DNA of 64,000 bases from Deltaproteobacteria bacterium (GCA_020848905.1 JADLHG010000067.1:62001-126000), one strand, 5' to 3'; counted from the first letter of the stretch, positions 18,312-27,325 are shown. Translations and numbers: made by a program. Notes: generated by a model not told the origin, from the letters alone.

Positions 18312-19553
18312 TTACGGCGACCGTCTAAGCCGGCGCAGCACCAGCAGGACCAGCGGCGGGAGGGCCAGGGTGAGGGCCATGGCCAGAAGCCCGACCCGGG
18401 GCATGCCGGCCAGGCGGTGGTCGGGGAGCTCCCGCAGGAGCTTGGCCGAGAGAAAGGCCCCCGCCGCGGCGGCGCTGTGCTGCACGGCTGACTGCAGCGA
18501 CATGAAGCGCGCCCGTTCGGCCGGGGCCGGCACGCGTGAGGTGAGCGTGTTCCAGGCCACCCCGCGCAGCCCTCCGCCGAACATGAAGCCCGTGAAGAGC
18601 AGCATCGCCGGAATCACCGGCGCGTCGCCGAGGAAGCTCGTGCCGAAGACCGCGAGCTGTACCAGCGTGCCGGCCGTGGCGAGCGGGGTGGTTCCCAGCC
18701 GATCCACCAGCGCGCCGCTCACGCGCACGGTGAGGAGGCTGATCACGCCGCCGATGAGGTAGAGCAGGCCGAGGCGCGAGCGGGGATAGCCGGCGTTGTA
18801 CTGCAGGTACGACGCGAGCGTCGGGACGAGCAGAAACGAGGCGATGAAGGCCGTGGCCGTGCCGACGAGCGTGAGGAGCACCTCGGGGCGCAGATAGAGG
18901 CTCGAGCCGCGCGGCGCGTCGCGCTGCCCCGGCGCGAGGTGGTCGCGCATGGGGGGCATGCGCAGCATCGCGAGGACGACGACTACCAGGCCGAGGGCCG
19001 CCACCGAGAAGAGGGCGCTCCGCCAGCCGGCCAGGCGGGCGAGCTCGAGCCCCGCCGGCACGCCCAGGATCGAGGCCAGCGAGAAGGAGGCCATCACGGC
19101 GCCGAGCGCCTTGCCCCGTCGGGCTACCGGGACGAGGTCCGCCACGATGGAGAGCGAGAGCGCCGATGCCGGGCCACCGAAGGCGCCGGCCACGACGCGC
19201 GTGAAGACCAGCTCGCCCAGATTACGGGCCAGACCCCCGGCGGCGGTGGCCAGCACGAGCCCGGCCATGATCGCGGCCAGCGCCGCGCGGCGGTCGAAGC
19301 GGTCGAGGAAGAGGGACCCGAGGAGCCCCGCCACCGCGGCGGCGGCGGTATACGACCCACCCACGAGGCCGAGCTGCTCGGCGGGGATCCCGAGCCCCGC
19401 GGCGAAGTCGGGCCCGAGGGGCATCACGATCATGAAGTCGAGGATGTTCACGAACTGCACGGCGGCGACGAGGAAGATGATCGTGCGCTCGCTCGGCGCG
19501 TCGGGACGGAAGGGGGGCGAGGGAGCGGGTGGCGACGAGGAGGTCAAGGGCAC
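18312..19553 (-). CDS. MFS transporter (DHA1-like)
   Basis: A 413-aa inner-membrane transporter of the major facilitator superfamily with about 12 hydrophobic segments. The first helix carries the drug/H+ antiporter-type pattern NILDFMIVMPLGPDF, and the loop between helices 2 and 3 has LFLDRFDRRAALAAIM, matching the MFS motif A (G/D-x-x-x-D-R-x-G-R-R/K). Sugar-efflux and multidrug members share this pattern, so the substrate is open. It is a single gene, convergent with nothing; the downstream neighbour is the receiver/kinase pair. Confidence 0.9.
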   Translation of the reverse strand: MPLTSSSPPAPSPPFRPDAPSERTIIFLVAAVQFVNILDFMIVMPLGPDFAAGLGIPAEQLGLVGGSYTAAAAVAGLLGSLFLDRFDRRAALAAIMAGLVLATAAGGLARNLGELVFTRVVAGAFGGPASALSLSIVADLVPVARRGKALGAVMASFSLASILGVPAGLELARLAGWRSALFSVAALGLVVVVLAMLRMPPMRDHLAPGQRDAPRGSSLYLRPEVLLTLVGTATAFIASFLLVPTLASYLQYNAGYPRSRLGLLYLIGGVISLLTVRVSGALVDRLGTTPLATAGTLVQLAVFGTSFLGDAPVIPAMLLFTGFMFGGGLRGVAWNTLTSRVPAPAERARFMSLQSAVQHSAAAAGAFLSAKLLRELPDHRLAGMPRVGLLAMALTLALPPLVLLVLRRLRRSP

Positions 19554-19593
19554 AGCACTTTGACGGAGGGCACGCGCCCGGGGGGTCGGCGTT

Positions 19594-20193
19594 CTAGTTG
19601 TTGAAGATCTGCTTCGTAGGCCCCACGAAGATGGGCGTCCCGTTCTGCATGCGCGGTAGCATGCTATAGCGTACCCGCCGCGTGGTGGAGGTGCAGGACT
19701 GATAGCGGTCGGCGTAGATCTGCCCGCTCAGATAGTTCGGGTTTCCGTTGAGGCTATCCAGGTGATAGTAGTAATAAAAGCGCGGTTTATCCCCCGGCTC
19801 GAAGAGCAGCATGGACCAGATAGGCGCATAGCTTCCGGTCCTGAAGTTCGTGAGCTGGGCGGCGGTATAGGGCCCCCCTTGTGTGCATGCGGTATAGGCG
19901 CTCGTGCCGGAGCTAATGGCCGACCCGTGGCACATCCCGCCGAAGGTGTTGGTGCACGAGACGGAGCTGGCGACGGCGGGAGCCTGCCCCTCGTGCCCCT
20001 CGATGTAGGCGCGGGCGCCCGAGGCCAGCTTCTGGATGTTGTGCACCCCCTCGAGGTCCCGCGCCGACTCCACGTAGCGCAGGTAGGCGGGGATGGCCAC
20101 CGTGGAGAGGATGCCGCTGATGGCCACGGCGATCATCAGCTCCACCAGCGTGAATCCCGTCTCGGTGCGGGGGCGTGCTCGGCTACGACTCAT
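19594..20193 (-). CDS. type IV pilin-like protein
   Basis: A 199-aa prepilin. A short basic leader (MSRSRARPRTETG) is followed by the prepilin peptidase site G^FTLVELMIAVAISGILSTVAIPAYLRYVESA, including Glu5 of the mature protein. The C-terminal globular part contains four Cys residues (SCTNTFGGMC, ACTQG, SCTSTT) that could form disulphides, and an aromatic patch RFYYYYHLDS. Length suits a major or minor pilin or a pseudopilin. CAAGGAGG lies upstream of the ATG. It follows the one-TM protein gene by 25 bp, so they may be co-transcribed. Confidence 0.9.
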   Translation of the reverse strand: MSRSRARPRTETGFTLVELMIAVAISGILSTVAIPAYLRYVESARDLEGVHNIQKLASGARAYIEGHEGQAPAVASSVSCTNTFGGMCHGSAISSGTSAYTACTQGGPYTAAQLTNFRTGSYAPIWSMLLFEPGDKPRFYYYYHLDSLNGNPNYLSGQIYADRYQSCTSTTRRVRYSMLPRMQNGTPIFVGPTKQIFNN

Positions 20194-20218
20194 GAGCGAC
20201 CTCCTTGGGCTGAGATGC

Positions 20219-21409
20219 CTATCGACGTCTCGGCGGCGGAGCGGGCTTGTAGGCCACCTCCGCCGTGGTGAGCCGGGTGCTGCGCTGCTGTCCGTCCGAC
20301 GCGCGGACGGAGGCCTTGTACTTCGCGCCTTCCTGTAGCAGATCCTGGGGGAGCTTCACCACGAGCTCGCCGGCGCAGGGCTCGGTGGTCTCGCGAATCA
20401 CTCCGCCGTTCTTGTACCAGGTGATCTCCACCCGCAGGTCGCGCCCGCGCGGGCTTCGGGCCATCACCACCAGCGCCAGGCCGCCGGCTTCGTTCGCCAG
20501 CTCCACTGCGTCGACGGCCGGCTCGTCTTCCTTGGGCTCGCTCTTGTTGTGGACCGCCGCCGCGTGCTCCGAGTGGACGTGCTGCTCGGGCACCGCGGCC
20601 GCCGGCGGGCTGTCGTCCGACAGCTCGAAGGGCAGATACGCGAGGCGCGCCACGACGAGCACGGCGAAGACGATCAGCATCGTCTTGCGCCGGTCCGGGG
20701 CCTCCGACCGGGGGGCCGCCGGGCGGAGCTCCTCGGCCGGAGCGGCCTTGGGAGCCAGGGTGCTGCGCTTCGGCGCGAGCGTGGCGCTCACGGCGGCCTG
20801 GAGGCCGCTCACCGTCGGAGAACGCTGCGCCAGGTCCAGCAGGCGCTGCAGGCGGAAGAACGCGTCGAGGAGCTTGTCGCGGGCCTCGCCTCCGCCCGTC
20901 GCGGCCCGGGCCACGTCCACGAAGGGGGTCTCGTGCTCGAAGACCGCCGCCCCATCGTCGATCGCCTGCCGCAGCTCCGCCTCGTCGTTGAGCTTGCTCG
21001 CGCCGACCAGGCGCTGGATCGCGCGTTCCAGCCGTTCGAGCCGCTGCGCCGCGATCCCCTCGTCGATCGTCGTGGGGGGCGCCACCTCGGTGAGCGGGGT
21101 CTCTCCCGTGGTGAGTCCGCGCGCCTCGTCCTGTGTTTCCTCGAGGTCGAAGAGCAGGGCCGCGTTCAGGCGGCTCGGGCTCGGGGCCAGCGGGCCGGTC
21201 GCGTCTCCCGGTTGGAAGGTGTCCTCAGCCTCGGGGGCCTCGGGGGCCTCGGGGGGCTCCGTCGCCGCGCGGCTGGTTGCGCGGATGGCCGGGAGGGCGG
21301 GGCCGGTGCGCAGCGCCTCGAGCCCGCCTTGGTGTGGCTGACCTGCGCCCCCCGCCTCTTCGTCGAGCACCGGAACGATCTCGTCCGACGCGTGATGATC
21401 TGTCGCCAT
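20219..21409 (-). CDS. one-TM protein with cytoplasmic helical region and exported beta domain
   Basis: A 396-aa protein I do not recognise. Residues 1-240 are Ala/Pro/Glu-rich with a helical stretch (about 115-205) that resembles a cytoplasmic protein-binding region. Residues about 243-258 form one membrane helix (MLIVFAVLVVARLAYL). The exported C-terminal part (about 300-385) contains ITWYKNGGVIRET and VVKLPQDLLQEGAKYKASVRASDGQ, an Ig-like strand pattern. ATG 21409 is taken as the start; a TTG at 21460 is possible but lacks support. The adjacent pilin-like gene suggests, but does not prove, a pilus or secretion-related role. Confidence 0.75.
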   Translation of the reverse strand: MATDHHASDEIVPVLDEEAGGAGQPHQGGLEALRTGPALPAIRATSRAATEPPEAPEAPEAEDTFQPGDATGPLAPSPSRLNAALLFDLEETQDEARGLTTGETPLTEVAPPTTIDEGIAAQRLERLERAIQRLVGASKLNDEAELRQAIDDGAAVFEHETPFVDVARAATGGGEARDKLLDAFFRLQRLLDLAQRSPTVSGLQAAVSATLAPKRSTLAPKAAPAEELRPAAPRSEAPDRRKTMLIVFAVLVVARLAYLPFELSDDSPPAAAVPEQHVHSEHAAAVHNKSEPKEDEPAVDAVELANEAGGLALVVMARSPRGRDLRVEITWYKNGGVIRETTEPCAGELVVKLPQDLLQEGAKYKASVRASDGQQRSTRLTTAEVAYKPAPPPRRR

Positions 21410-21558
21410 AGCGTAATCCAGTCTACCAAGTAGTTTGCGCACCCGTCGAGGGCACGGCAAGTTCTGCGGTCTTCTGGTTTTGGTCCCTCGTGGCGGAGCG
21501 GGGGCCGAGGCCCCCTGCGTTCTCGAAGGCGCTCCGCTTCGTGCTAGCCTGCCCGGGC

Positions 21559-22437
21559 ATGACCGTCGCGCTCGTCACCTGCCGGGACTGGCCCCTTCTG
21601 ACCGACGATGACCGCCTGCTTCAGCGGGCCCTCGGCCGGCGCGGCGTCGCGACCGAGCCCGTCCTCTGGGACGAGCCTTCCATCGACTGGTCGCGCTACG
21701 CCGTGAGCCTGATTCGGTCCACCTGGGACTACGTCCGCCGCCTGCCCGACTACCTGGCCTGGGCCGAGCGGGCCGGCGCACGCACCAGGCTCGAGAACTC
21801 CGCCTCTCTCGTGCGGTGGAACACCCACAAGGCCTACCTTGCCACCCTCGCCGAGCGCGGGGTCCCGGTCGTGCCCACCGTCTGGCTTCCCGCCGGTGCG
21901 CCGGCGAAGCTCGGCCCATTGCTCGCGGCGCAGGGCTGGCCGGCGGGCGTGCTCAAGCCGGTCGTCTCGGCGGGGGCCTGGGAGACGGTGCGGGTCGACG
22001 CGCACGAGGTGGCCTCGGGCCAGGCGCACCTCGACCGCCTGCTGCCGGGGCACGAGCTGATGCTCCAGCCCTACCTCGACAGCGTGGCCGCCGAAGGCGA
22101 GCTCTCGGCGATCTTCTTCGACGGCGCGCCCTCGCACGCCGTGCGCAAGCTCCCCGCCGGGGGAGATTTCCGCGTGCAGCCCCAGCACGGCGGCAGGGTC
22201 GTTCCCTGTCCGCTGGACGGCGAGCTTCGCGCGGCAGGCGGCCGCGTCCTCGAGGCGCTCGAGAGCTCGCCGCTCTACGCCCGGGTAGACCTCTTGCGCG
22301 ACGCGGACGGAGTCCTCCGCCTCGTGGAGCTCGAGCTGGTCGAGCCCTTCCTCTACTTCGAGGGGAGCGGCGGCGCCGAGGAGCGACTGGCCGACCTCCT
22401 GGTGCAGCGCGTCGCAGAAACGGAGCCAGGCCAGTGA
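21559..22437 (+). CDS. ATP-grasp family enzyme
   Basis: A 292-aa protein of the ATP-grasp superfamily, resembling glutathione-synthetase/RimK-like ligases and the cycloserine-pathway DcsG type. Visible pieces are the N-terminal VALVTCRDWPLLTDDDRLLQRALGRRG, SLIRSTWDYVRRLPDYLAWAERA, the ATP-binding VLKPVVSAGAWETVRV, LMLQPYLDSV, and the metal-binding end DGVLRLVELELVEPFLYF. It would join a carboxylate to an amine or thiol with ATP; substrates are unknown. Its TGA overlaps the GTG start of the next gene (GTGA), so the two are translationally coupled in a five-gene operon. Confidence 0.82.
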   Translation: MTVALVTCRDWPLLTDDDRLLQRALGRRGVATEPVLWDEPSIDWSRYAVSLIRSTWDYVRRLPDYLAWAERAGARTRLENSASLVRWNTHKAYLATLAERGVPVVPTVWLPAGAPAKLGPLLAAQGWPAGVLKPVVSAGAWETVRVDAHEVASGQAHLDRLLPGHELMLQPYLDSVAAEGELSAIFFDGAPSHAVRKLPAGGDFRVQPQHGGRVVPCPLDGELRAAGGRVLEALESSPLYARVDLLRDADGVLRLVELELVEPFLYFEGSGGAEERLADLLVQRVAETEPGQ

Positions 22438-23195
22438 ACGAGCTCGGCGTCTACCGCGCGCTCCTCCTCGGCTGGCTCGCGCTGGCCCTCGGGACCTTCG
22501 TGCTCCTCTTCTTCGTCGTGGCCCCCTACGGGCGACACAGCCGGACCGGCTGGGGTCCCTCCGTCTCGCAGCGGGTGGGCTGGATCCTGATGGAGGCGCC
22601 GGCCTCGCTCCTCTTCGGGCTCTTCTTCGTGCTCGGCCAGTGGCCCGCAGCCCCCACCTCCTGGGTCTTTCTCGGCCTCTGGGAGCTCCATTACGTCTAC
22701 CGCGCGTTCGTCTATCCGGCGGTGATCCGGCCGAGCCCCAAGCGCACCCCGGTGGTCGTGGTGGGGATGGCGATCCTCTTCAATAGCGTGAATACCTATC
22801 TCAACGGGCGCTATCTGTTCACGCTCTCGGGCGGCTATCTGTCTAGCTGGCTGCACGACCCGCGATTTCTCGCGGGCAGTGCGCTCTTTCTCCTCGGCAT
22901 GGTGGTCAATCACCGAGCCGACGCCATCCTCCGCGGGCTGAGGCGGCCCGGGGATGCGGGCTATCGCATCCCCGAGGGGTTTCTTTATCGCTATATCTCC
23001 TGCCCCAACTACGCGGGAGAGATCCTGGAGTGGACGGGCTGGGCCCTCGCCACCTGGAGCTGGGGGGGCGTCTCGTTTCTGGCCTGGACCGTGGCGAACC
23101 TCGCGCCCCGGGCCTGGGCCCACCACCGCTGGTATCGCGAGACCTTCCCCGACTACCCCCGCACGCGGCGCGCGCTCATCCCGGGCCTCTGGTAG
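22434..23195 (+). CDS. steroid 5-alpha-reductase-like membrane protein (DUF1295 type)
   Basis: A 253-aa integral membrane protein with about six helices, similar to 3-oxo-5-alpha-steroid 4-dehydrogenases and other DUF1295-type reductases. Typical features are APYGRHSRTGWGPSVSQRVGWILMEAPA near the N-terminus, FVYPAVIRPSPKRTPVV, and the conserved C-terminal block YRIPEGFLYRYISCPNYAGEILEWTGWALAT, followed by WAHHRWYRETFPDYPRTRRALIPGLW. Relatives use NADPH to reduce a C=C bond next to a keto group. Start is GTG 22434, overlapping the preceding stop by 4 bp. The substrate need not be a steroid. Confidence 0.88.
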   Translation: MNELGVYRALLLGWLALALGTFVLLFFVVAPYGRHSRTGWGPSVSQRVGWILMEAPASLLFGLFFVLGQWPAAPTSWVFLGLWELHYVYRAFVYPAVIRPSPKRTPVVVVGMAILFNSVNTYLNGRYLFTLSGGYLSSWLHDPRFLAGSALFLLGMVVNHRADAILRGLRRPGDAGYRIPEGFLYRYISCPNYAGEILEWTGWALATWSWGGVSFLAWTVANLAPRAWAHHRWYRETFPDYPRTRRALIPGLW

Positions 23196-23226
23196 CGGGG
23201 CGTCGCCCCGGGCTATGCTGCGCGCC

Positions 23227-24060
23227 ATGCGCACCTTCTTCGACGGCACCCGCCCCGGACGCCCGGTGTCGGTGGGCTCGGCGAGCTTCGAGCTCCCGAT
23301 CCAGTACTACCGCGACGACGCCTTCGTGCTCTTCTTTCCCGCCCCCCTCGCGGCGCTCGAGCGGGCCCTTCCCACGCCGCGGCTGAAACCCGTACCGCTC
23401 CTGCCCGGCCGGGGGGCGGTGGCCATCGCGGCCTTCAACTACCTGAACACCTCGATCGGTCCTTACGGCGAGGTGGCGGTGGCCATCCCGGTGACCCTGG
23501 ATCGCCGCGCTCCGCCGCTCGTGGGGGCGCTACTCGAGTCCCGCTTCCCGAGTCTCGGGCTCTTCGTCTGTCACCTGCCGGTCACGCACCTCGTGGCGCG
23601 TGACGCGGGGCGCGGCATATGGGGCTATCCGAAGTTCGTGGCCGATATGCGGTTCGAATACACGCCCGAACGGCTCGGGTGCAGCCTCTCCGAGGAGGGC
23701 CAGCACATTCTCAGCGTGGAGGTGGCGCGCGGAGGCCTGTGCGTGGAGGAGCGGCGTCCCATCGTGACCTATACCGTTAAAGGACGCGAGCTCGTGCGCA
23801 CCATCATCCCGGCGCGCGGCACGGCCCGCCTGAACCTCGGGGCGCGCGGCTGCTCTCTGCGCCTCGGAGAGCACCCGGTGGCCGAGAGCATCCGGGCGCT
23901 CGGCCTCGGGGCGAGACCCGTCTTCGCCCGCTACTACGTGGAGCGAGCGGCGATCCTGCCGGTCGGGGAGGTGGTGGACGGCGACGTGGCGCCGCACGAG
24001 GGCTACCGGGGGCGCGAGCGCCAGGGGGTCCACGACACCGTCTATCTCGGTGGGGAGTAG
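23227..24060 (+). CDS. acetoacetate decarboxylase-like protein
   Basis: A 277-aa protein of the acetoacetate decarboxylase superfamily. The region GRGIWGYPKFVADMRFEY matches the active-site block GxPKK of the family, but the second Lys of the usual Lys-Lys pair is Phe, so ordinary acetoacetate decarboxylation is uncertain. Further family-like segments are VPLLPGRGAVAIAAFNY and VFARYYVERAAILPVGEV. ATG 23227 was preferred to ATG 23215. It lies 31 bp after the reductase gene and 4 bp before the first acyl-CoA dehydrogenase gene. Confidence 0.8.
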   Translation: MRTFFDGTRPGRPVSVGSASFELPIQYYRDDAFVLFFPAPLAALERALPTPRLKPVPLLPGRGAVAIAAFNYLNTSIGPYGEVAVAIPVTLDRRAPPLVGALLESRFPSLGLFVCHLPVTHLVARDAGRGIWGYPKFVADMRFEYTPERLGCSLSEEGQHILSVEVARGGLCVEERRPIVTYTVKGRELVRTIIPARGTARLNLGARGCSLRLGEHPVAESIRALGLGARPVFARYYVERAAILPVGEVVDGDVAPHEGYRGRERQGVHDTVYLGGE

Positions 24061-24064
24061 GCGC

Positions 24065-25138
24065 ATGGAGCGCGAGGCGCTGGAGGCGGCGCGGGGGAGC
24101 GCGGTTCGCTTCGCCCGGCAGGAGGTGGCGCCTCTGCTCGCGCGGGAGGGACGCGACGGGGACCTGACCCGGCTGCCGGGCGTGCTCGCGCGGGCCGAGG
24201 CGGCCGGGCTCCTCGGGCAGGGGGAGGACGCGGCCTTCGCTCTGTGGGGCAGCGCGTGCGAGCCGCTCGCGGCGGTGGTGGCGCTCGAGGCGGTGGCCGA
24301 GGAGTGCGCGGGCGTGGCGCTCTGCCTGCACTACGCGGCGGTGGCCCAGGCGGTGTTCTCCGCGCTCGGGGACGAGGCCGAGGCGCGTGGAGCCGGCGAA
24401 GGCGCGGTGGGTCTCTTCGCGCCGCCGGCCCTCGGGTGGCCGCTCGCGAAGGGGATCCGGGTTCGCGCCACCGGCGACGAGGCGCGCGTCGAGGGAGAGC
24501 TCTGCTTCGTGCACGGCCCGCCGGACGCGGCGCGCTACGCGCTCTTCGCGGACGACGGGTTTGCCACCGCGGTGGTGGTGCGAGCCGGCGCGGAGGGCCT
24601 CTACGAGGGGGCGACGGAGGAGAAGGTGGGCCTGGCGGCGCTCTCCACGCGCGGCCTGCGCCTCGAGCAGGTGCTGGCGCTTGCCGTGGGGCCGTCGCCC
24701 TGGCCGGATGCAGCGGGCGTGCTCGGCCGGATCTGGCTCGGCGTCGCGGCCGCCGCGGTGGGGAACGCGCAGGGGGCGCTGACGGCGGCCACGCGCTACG
24801 CGAGCGAGCGCTATCAGGGAGGGGGGCTCATCCGCGACCACGCCGCGGTAGAGGAGCTCCTCGCCGAGGCGGGTTCGCGCGTGGCGTGCGCGCGGGCCTT
24901 CCTCTACGCCGCGGCCGAGCGGTGTCCCGCGGGCGGGCTGCGCGAGCTGGCGCAGCTCAAGCTGCGGGCGACCCTCGACGCCGCGCAGGCCGTCTCGGAC
25001 AGCCTGCAGGTGCTCGGGGGCTATGGGTACATGGAAGACTATCGCCTCGAGAAGCGGCTGCGCGATGCCCTGGCCCTGAAGGTTCTCGCGGGCCGTCCCG
25101 CGGACCTGCGGCGCGCGACGCTCTCCGAGCGCACGTGA
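24065..25138 (+). CDS. acyl-CoA dehydrogenase-like subunit lacking the YEGT catalytic Glu
   Basis: A 357-aa acyl-CoA dehydrogenase-fold protein. The N-terminal helical part, a middle beta region and the C-terminal four-helix block are all present; LQVLGGYGYMEDYRLEKRLRDA is the family signature near the end. In the segment where most relatives have RD-x5-YEGT, it reads RDALALKVLAGRPADL, so the catalytic Glu position appears to be Ala. A GGGGAG site lies just before ATG 24065. It is followed 11 bp later by a second acyl-CoA dehydrogenase that keeps YEGT, suggesting a heteromeric enzyme. Confidence 0.85.
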   Translation: MEREALEAARGSAVRFARQEVAPLLAREGRDGDLTRLPGVLARAEAAGLLGQGEDAAFALWGSACEPLAAVVALEAVAEECAGVALCLHYAAVAQAVFSALGDEAEARGAGEGAVGLFAPPALGWPLAKGIRVRATGDEARVEGELCFVHGPPDAARYALFADDGFATAVVVRAGAEGLYEGATEEKVGLAALSTRGLRLEQVLALAVGPSPWPDAAGVLGRIWLGVAAAAVGNAQGALTAATRYASERYQGGGLIRDHAAVEELLAEAGSRVACARAFLYAAAERCPAGGLRELAQLKLRATLDAAQAVSDSLQVLGGYGYMEDYRLEKRLRDALALKVLAGRPADLRRATLSERT

Positions 25139-25149
25139 GAGGCGTTCCG

Positions 25150-26439
25150 ATGAACCCCTTGCACCCGCGCGACGCCTCCGGACGCCTCTCCTCCCTCGGT
25201 CGCCTCCTCTTCGACACCGAGGCGCGCACCCTCTGGGAGCGGGACACGGAGACCCTGCCGGCTCCCTTCCGCACGCTCCGGCGGCACTACCGCGCCTTCG
25301 CCGAGGAGCACCTCGCGCCCCGCGCGCTGGCCGCGGACCGGGACCCGCACGGCGTGGACGGACGCGCTCTCTTTCTCGCAGCGGCGCGACACGGGCTCGA
25401 GACGGAGCTCCTGCCTCCCCCCTTCGGCACGATGCCTCCGCGGGCCCTTACCTACGGCCTGGTCTTCGCCGCGGCGCTCAAGGCGGAGGAGCTCTCCTCG
25501 GCCTGCGCGGGTCTGGCCCTGGTGCTCCTCGGGCACGACCTCGGCATCGCGCCGCTCTTTCTCAGCGGAGATCCCCGCGCGCTCCTCGGCTGGCAGCGCC
25601 GCATCTACCGGGAGATCCGGCGCGGCGAGCCGGCCCTCGCGGCCTTCGCCATCACCGAACCCGGCGCGGGCTCCGACGCCGAGGAGACCGAAGGCGCGGC
25701 GCGGGCCCGCGTCTCCGCGACGTATCGGGCGGTCCCCGGCGGCTACCTGCTGAACGGGCGCAAGTGCTTCATCAGCAACGGGGCGATCGCGCGCTGGGTG
25801 ACCCTCTTCGCCGCCCCCGAAGGGGGAGGATTTTCGGACTGGACCTGCTTTCTCCTCGACGAGAGCCTCGCCGGCCTCTCCCGCGGACGGAGCGAGCGCA
25901 AGCTCGGACAGCGCGCGAGCGACGCCACGGAGCTCCTGCTGGAAAGCGTCTTCGTGCCCGAGGAGCGGCGCATCGGGCCCCTCGGCGGCGGCTGGGCCAT
26001 CAGCCGCAACGTGCTCAACTACTCGCGCCCCTGCGTGGGAGCCATCGCGGTGGGGATCGCGCGTGGCGCCCTCGCGCACGCGGTGGCCTTCTGCCGCGAG
26101 ACGATGCTCTCTGGCCGCTCGCTCCTCGCGTATCCGGAGGTGCAGCTACGGCTGGCCGAGCTGCTGACCCAGGTCCAGGCGGCCCGCGCGCTGGTCTGGC
26201 AGGCCGCGCGCTACCGGCGCCCCTTCCAGACGGCCGGCTCGATGGCCAAGACCTTCGCCTCGGACACGGCGTGGGCCGTCTCGAGCGCCGCCCTCGAGCT
26301 CCTCGGCGAGCACGGCTACCTCCCCGGCCACGGGGTAGAGAAGGCCGCGCGCGACGCGCGTCTGACGCAGATCTACGAGGGCACGAACCAGATCAACCGC
26401 CTGGCCATCTTCGAGGGCCAGCTCGGCGCGGAGTTCTGA
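25150..26439 (+). CDS. acyl-CoA dehydrogenase (catalytic Glu present)
   Basis: A 429-aa FAD-dependent acyl-CoA dehydrogenase. FAITEPGAGSDAEE matches the family signature for FAD/substrate contact, GYLLNGRKCFISNGAIARWVTLFA is the middle beta-domain motif, and the C-terminus has ALELLGEHGYLPGHGVEKAARDARLTQIYEGTNQINRLAIF, with the catalytic Glu in YEGT. It would introduce an alpha,beta double bond into an acyl-CoA. The first 40 residues extend beyond the usual family start. It ends the operon; a stem-loop lies 12 bp after the stop. Confidence 0.92.
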   Translation: MNPLHPRDASGRLSSLGRLLFDTEARTLWERDTETLPAPFRTLRRHYRAFAEEHLAPRALAADRDPHGVDGRALFLAAARHGLETELLPPPFGTMPPRALTYGLVFAAALKAEELSSACAGLALVLLGHDLGIAPLFLSGDPRALLGWQRRIYREIRRGEPALAAFAITEPGAGSDAEETEGAARARVSATYRAVPGGYLLNGRKCFISNGAIARWVTLFAAPEGGGFSDWTCFLLDESLAGLSRGRSERKLGQRASDATELLLESVFVPEERRIGPLGGGWAISRNVLNYSRPCVGAIAVGIARGALAHAVAFCRETMLSGRSLLAYPEVQLRLAELLTQVQAARALVWQAARYRRPFQTAGSMAKTFASDTAWAVSSAALELLGEHGYLPGHGVEKAARDARLTQIYEGTNQINRLAIFEGQLGAEF

Positions 26440-26450
26440 GCGCCGTCACG

Positions 26451-26467
26451 CGTCAACCTCGTTGACG
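26451..26467 (+). terminator. stem-loop after acyl-CoA dehydrogenase operon
   Basis: CGTCAAC-CTC-GTTGACG is a perfect 7-bp inverted repeat with a 3-base loop, 12 bp after the operon's last stop codon. No T-tract follows, so it may be a rho-assisted or weak terminator, or only an mRNA 3'-end stabiliser. Confidence 0.5.
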
Positions 26468-26598
26468 GCGGGTGTCGAGGACGGTCGGTAGAGCCCGATC
26501 GTCCGCCGTTGGGCGTTCGGCGTCTTGCGGCGCGCTGCCCCAGGCGTCATGCTGAACGCACGTCCTCGGGGGACTTCGCGACAGGGGGAAACGAACGC

Positions 26599-27201
26599 AT
26601 GGGGATGAAGCTCGTCGGAGCAGGCCTGCTGGCGCTCGGCCTCGCCTGTGGGCGCCCGGCGCTGCCCGAGGCCGAGCTGCCACCCGCGACCGGGTTGCGG
26701 ATTCGCGTGCGGAACGACGCCGCGAGCCCGATCTATCTGGACGGCAACGCGCGCTGGCTCTTCTCCGTCACCGACGCTGCGGGCGGCCCGCTCATGATCG
26801 ATCATCCCGACCTCTCCGGCTGCGATCGGTGCAGGACGATCTGCGAGCTGGGCCGGACGGTGAGTGACTCGGGGATTGGCTTCGTCGAGCTGGCTCCGGG
26901 CGCGTCCGTGGTGGAGGAGTGGCCGGCGGAGGTCTTCACGCGTGGCGCCTGCGCCTGTGGGCATCCCTGCGTGTCGGCGGCCTCCTTGGCTCCGGGGCGA
27001 TACGGTCTTCGGGTTCGCTACGCGCGCGATCTGCCCAAGGAGATCTACGGGCGCCCCGCCCGCTTCGACAGGTTCTCGTTTCACGACCGCACGTACCGCA
27101 CCAGCGAGCAGTGGGGGAGCTGCGAGAGCTATCTCGATCGGACGCTCGAGCGGCCGTTCGATTTCACGGGCCCCGGAATCGTCGAGCTCGTGTTCCGGTA
27201 G
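26599..27201 (+). CDS. small lipoprotein, beta-rich
   Basis: A 200-aa predicted lipoprotein with a short signal MGMKLVGAGLLALGLAC (lipobox LGLAC, Cys17). The mature part opens with LRIRVRNDAASPIYLDGNARW, similar to the strand pattern of the lipoprotein at 10002-10895, and contains a Cys-rich patch (CDRCRTIC, CACGHPC) and the strand-like YGLRVRYARDLP. ATG 26599 follows AGGGGGAAA. Function unknown; no operon partner. Confidence 0.8.
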   Translation: MGMKLVGAGLLALGLACGRPALPEAELPPATGLRIRVRNDAASPIYLDGNARWLFSVTDAAGGPLMIDHPDLSGCDRCRTICELGRTVSDSGIGFVELAPGASVVEEWPAEVFTRGACACGHPCVSAASLAPGRYGLRVRYARDLPKEIYGRPARFDRFSFHDRTYRTSEQWGSCESYLDRTLERPFDFTGPGIVELVFR

Positions 27202-27295
27202 CGCGGTCGCGGCGCCGGGGCTACTTCGAGCCCTTCTTCCCTTTGCGGCCCGCCTTCGGCGTCTTGCTCCTCGCCCTCGAGCTCCTCCACTCTTT

Positions 27296-27325
27296 CTATG
27301 CACGCATCTATGCATATACTATGCA
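27296..27325 (+). promoter_or_regulatory. three CTATGCA repeats at the hipH-like gene start
   Basis: CTATGCA occurs at 27296-27302, 27308-27314 and 27319-27325, spaced 12 and 11 bp, about one helical turn. The second and third copies extend to the palindrome ATGCAT. The block is AT-rich in GC-rich surroundings and abuts the likely start codon, so it could be an operator bound by the protein's own N-terminal HTH domain. Some of the ATGs could also be start codons. Confidence 0.45.
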
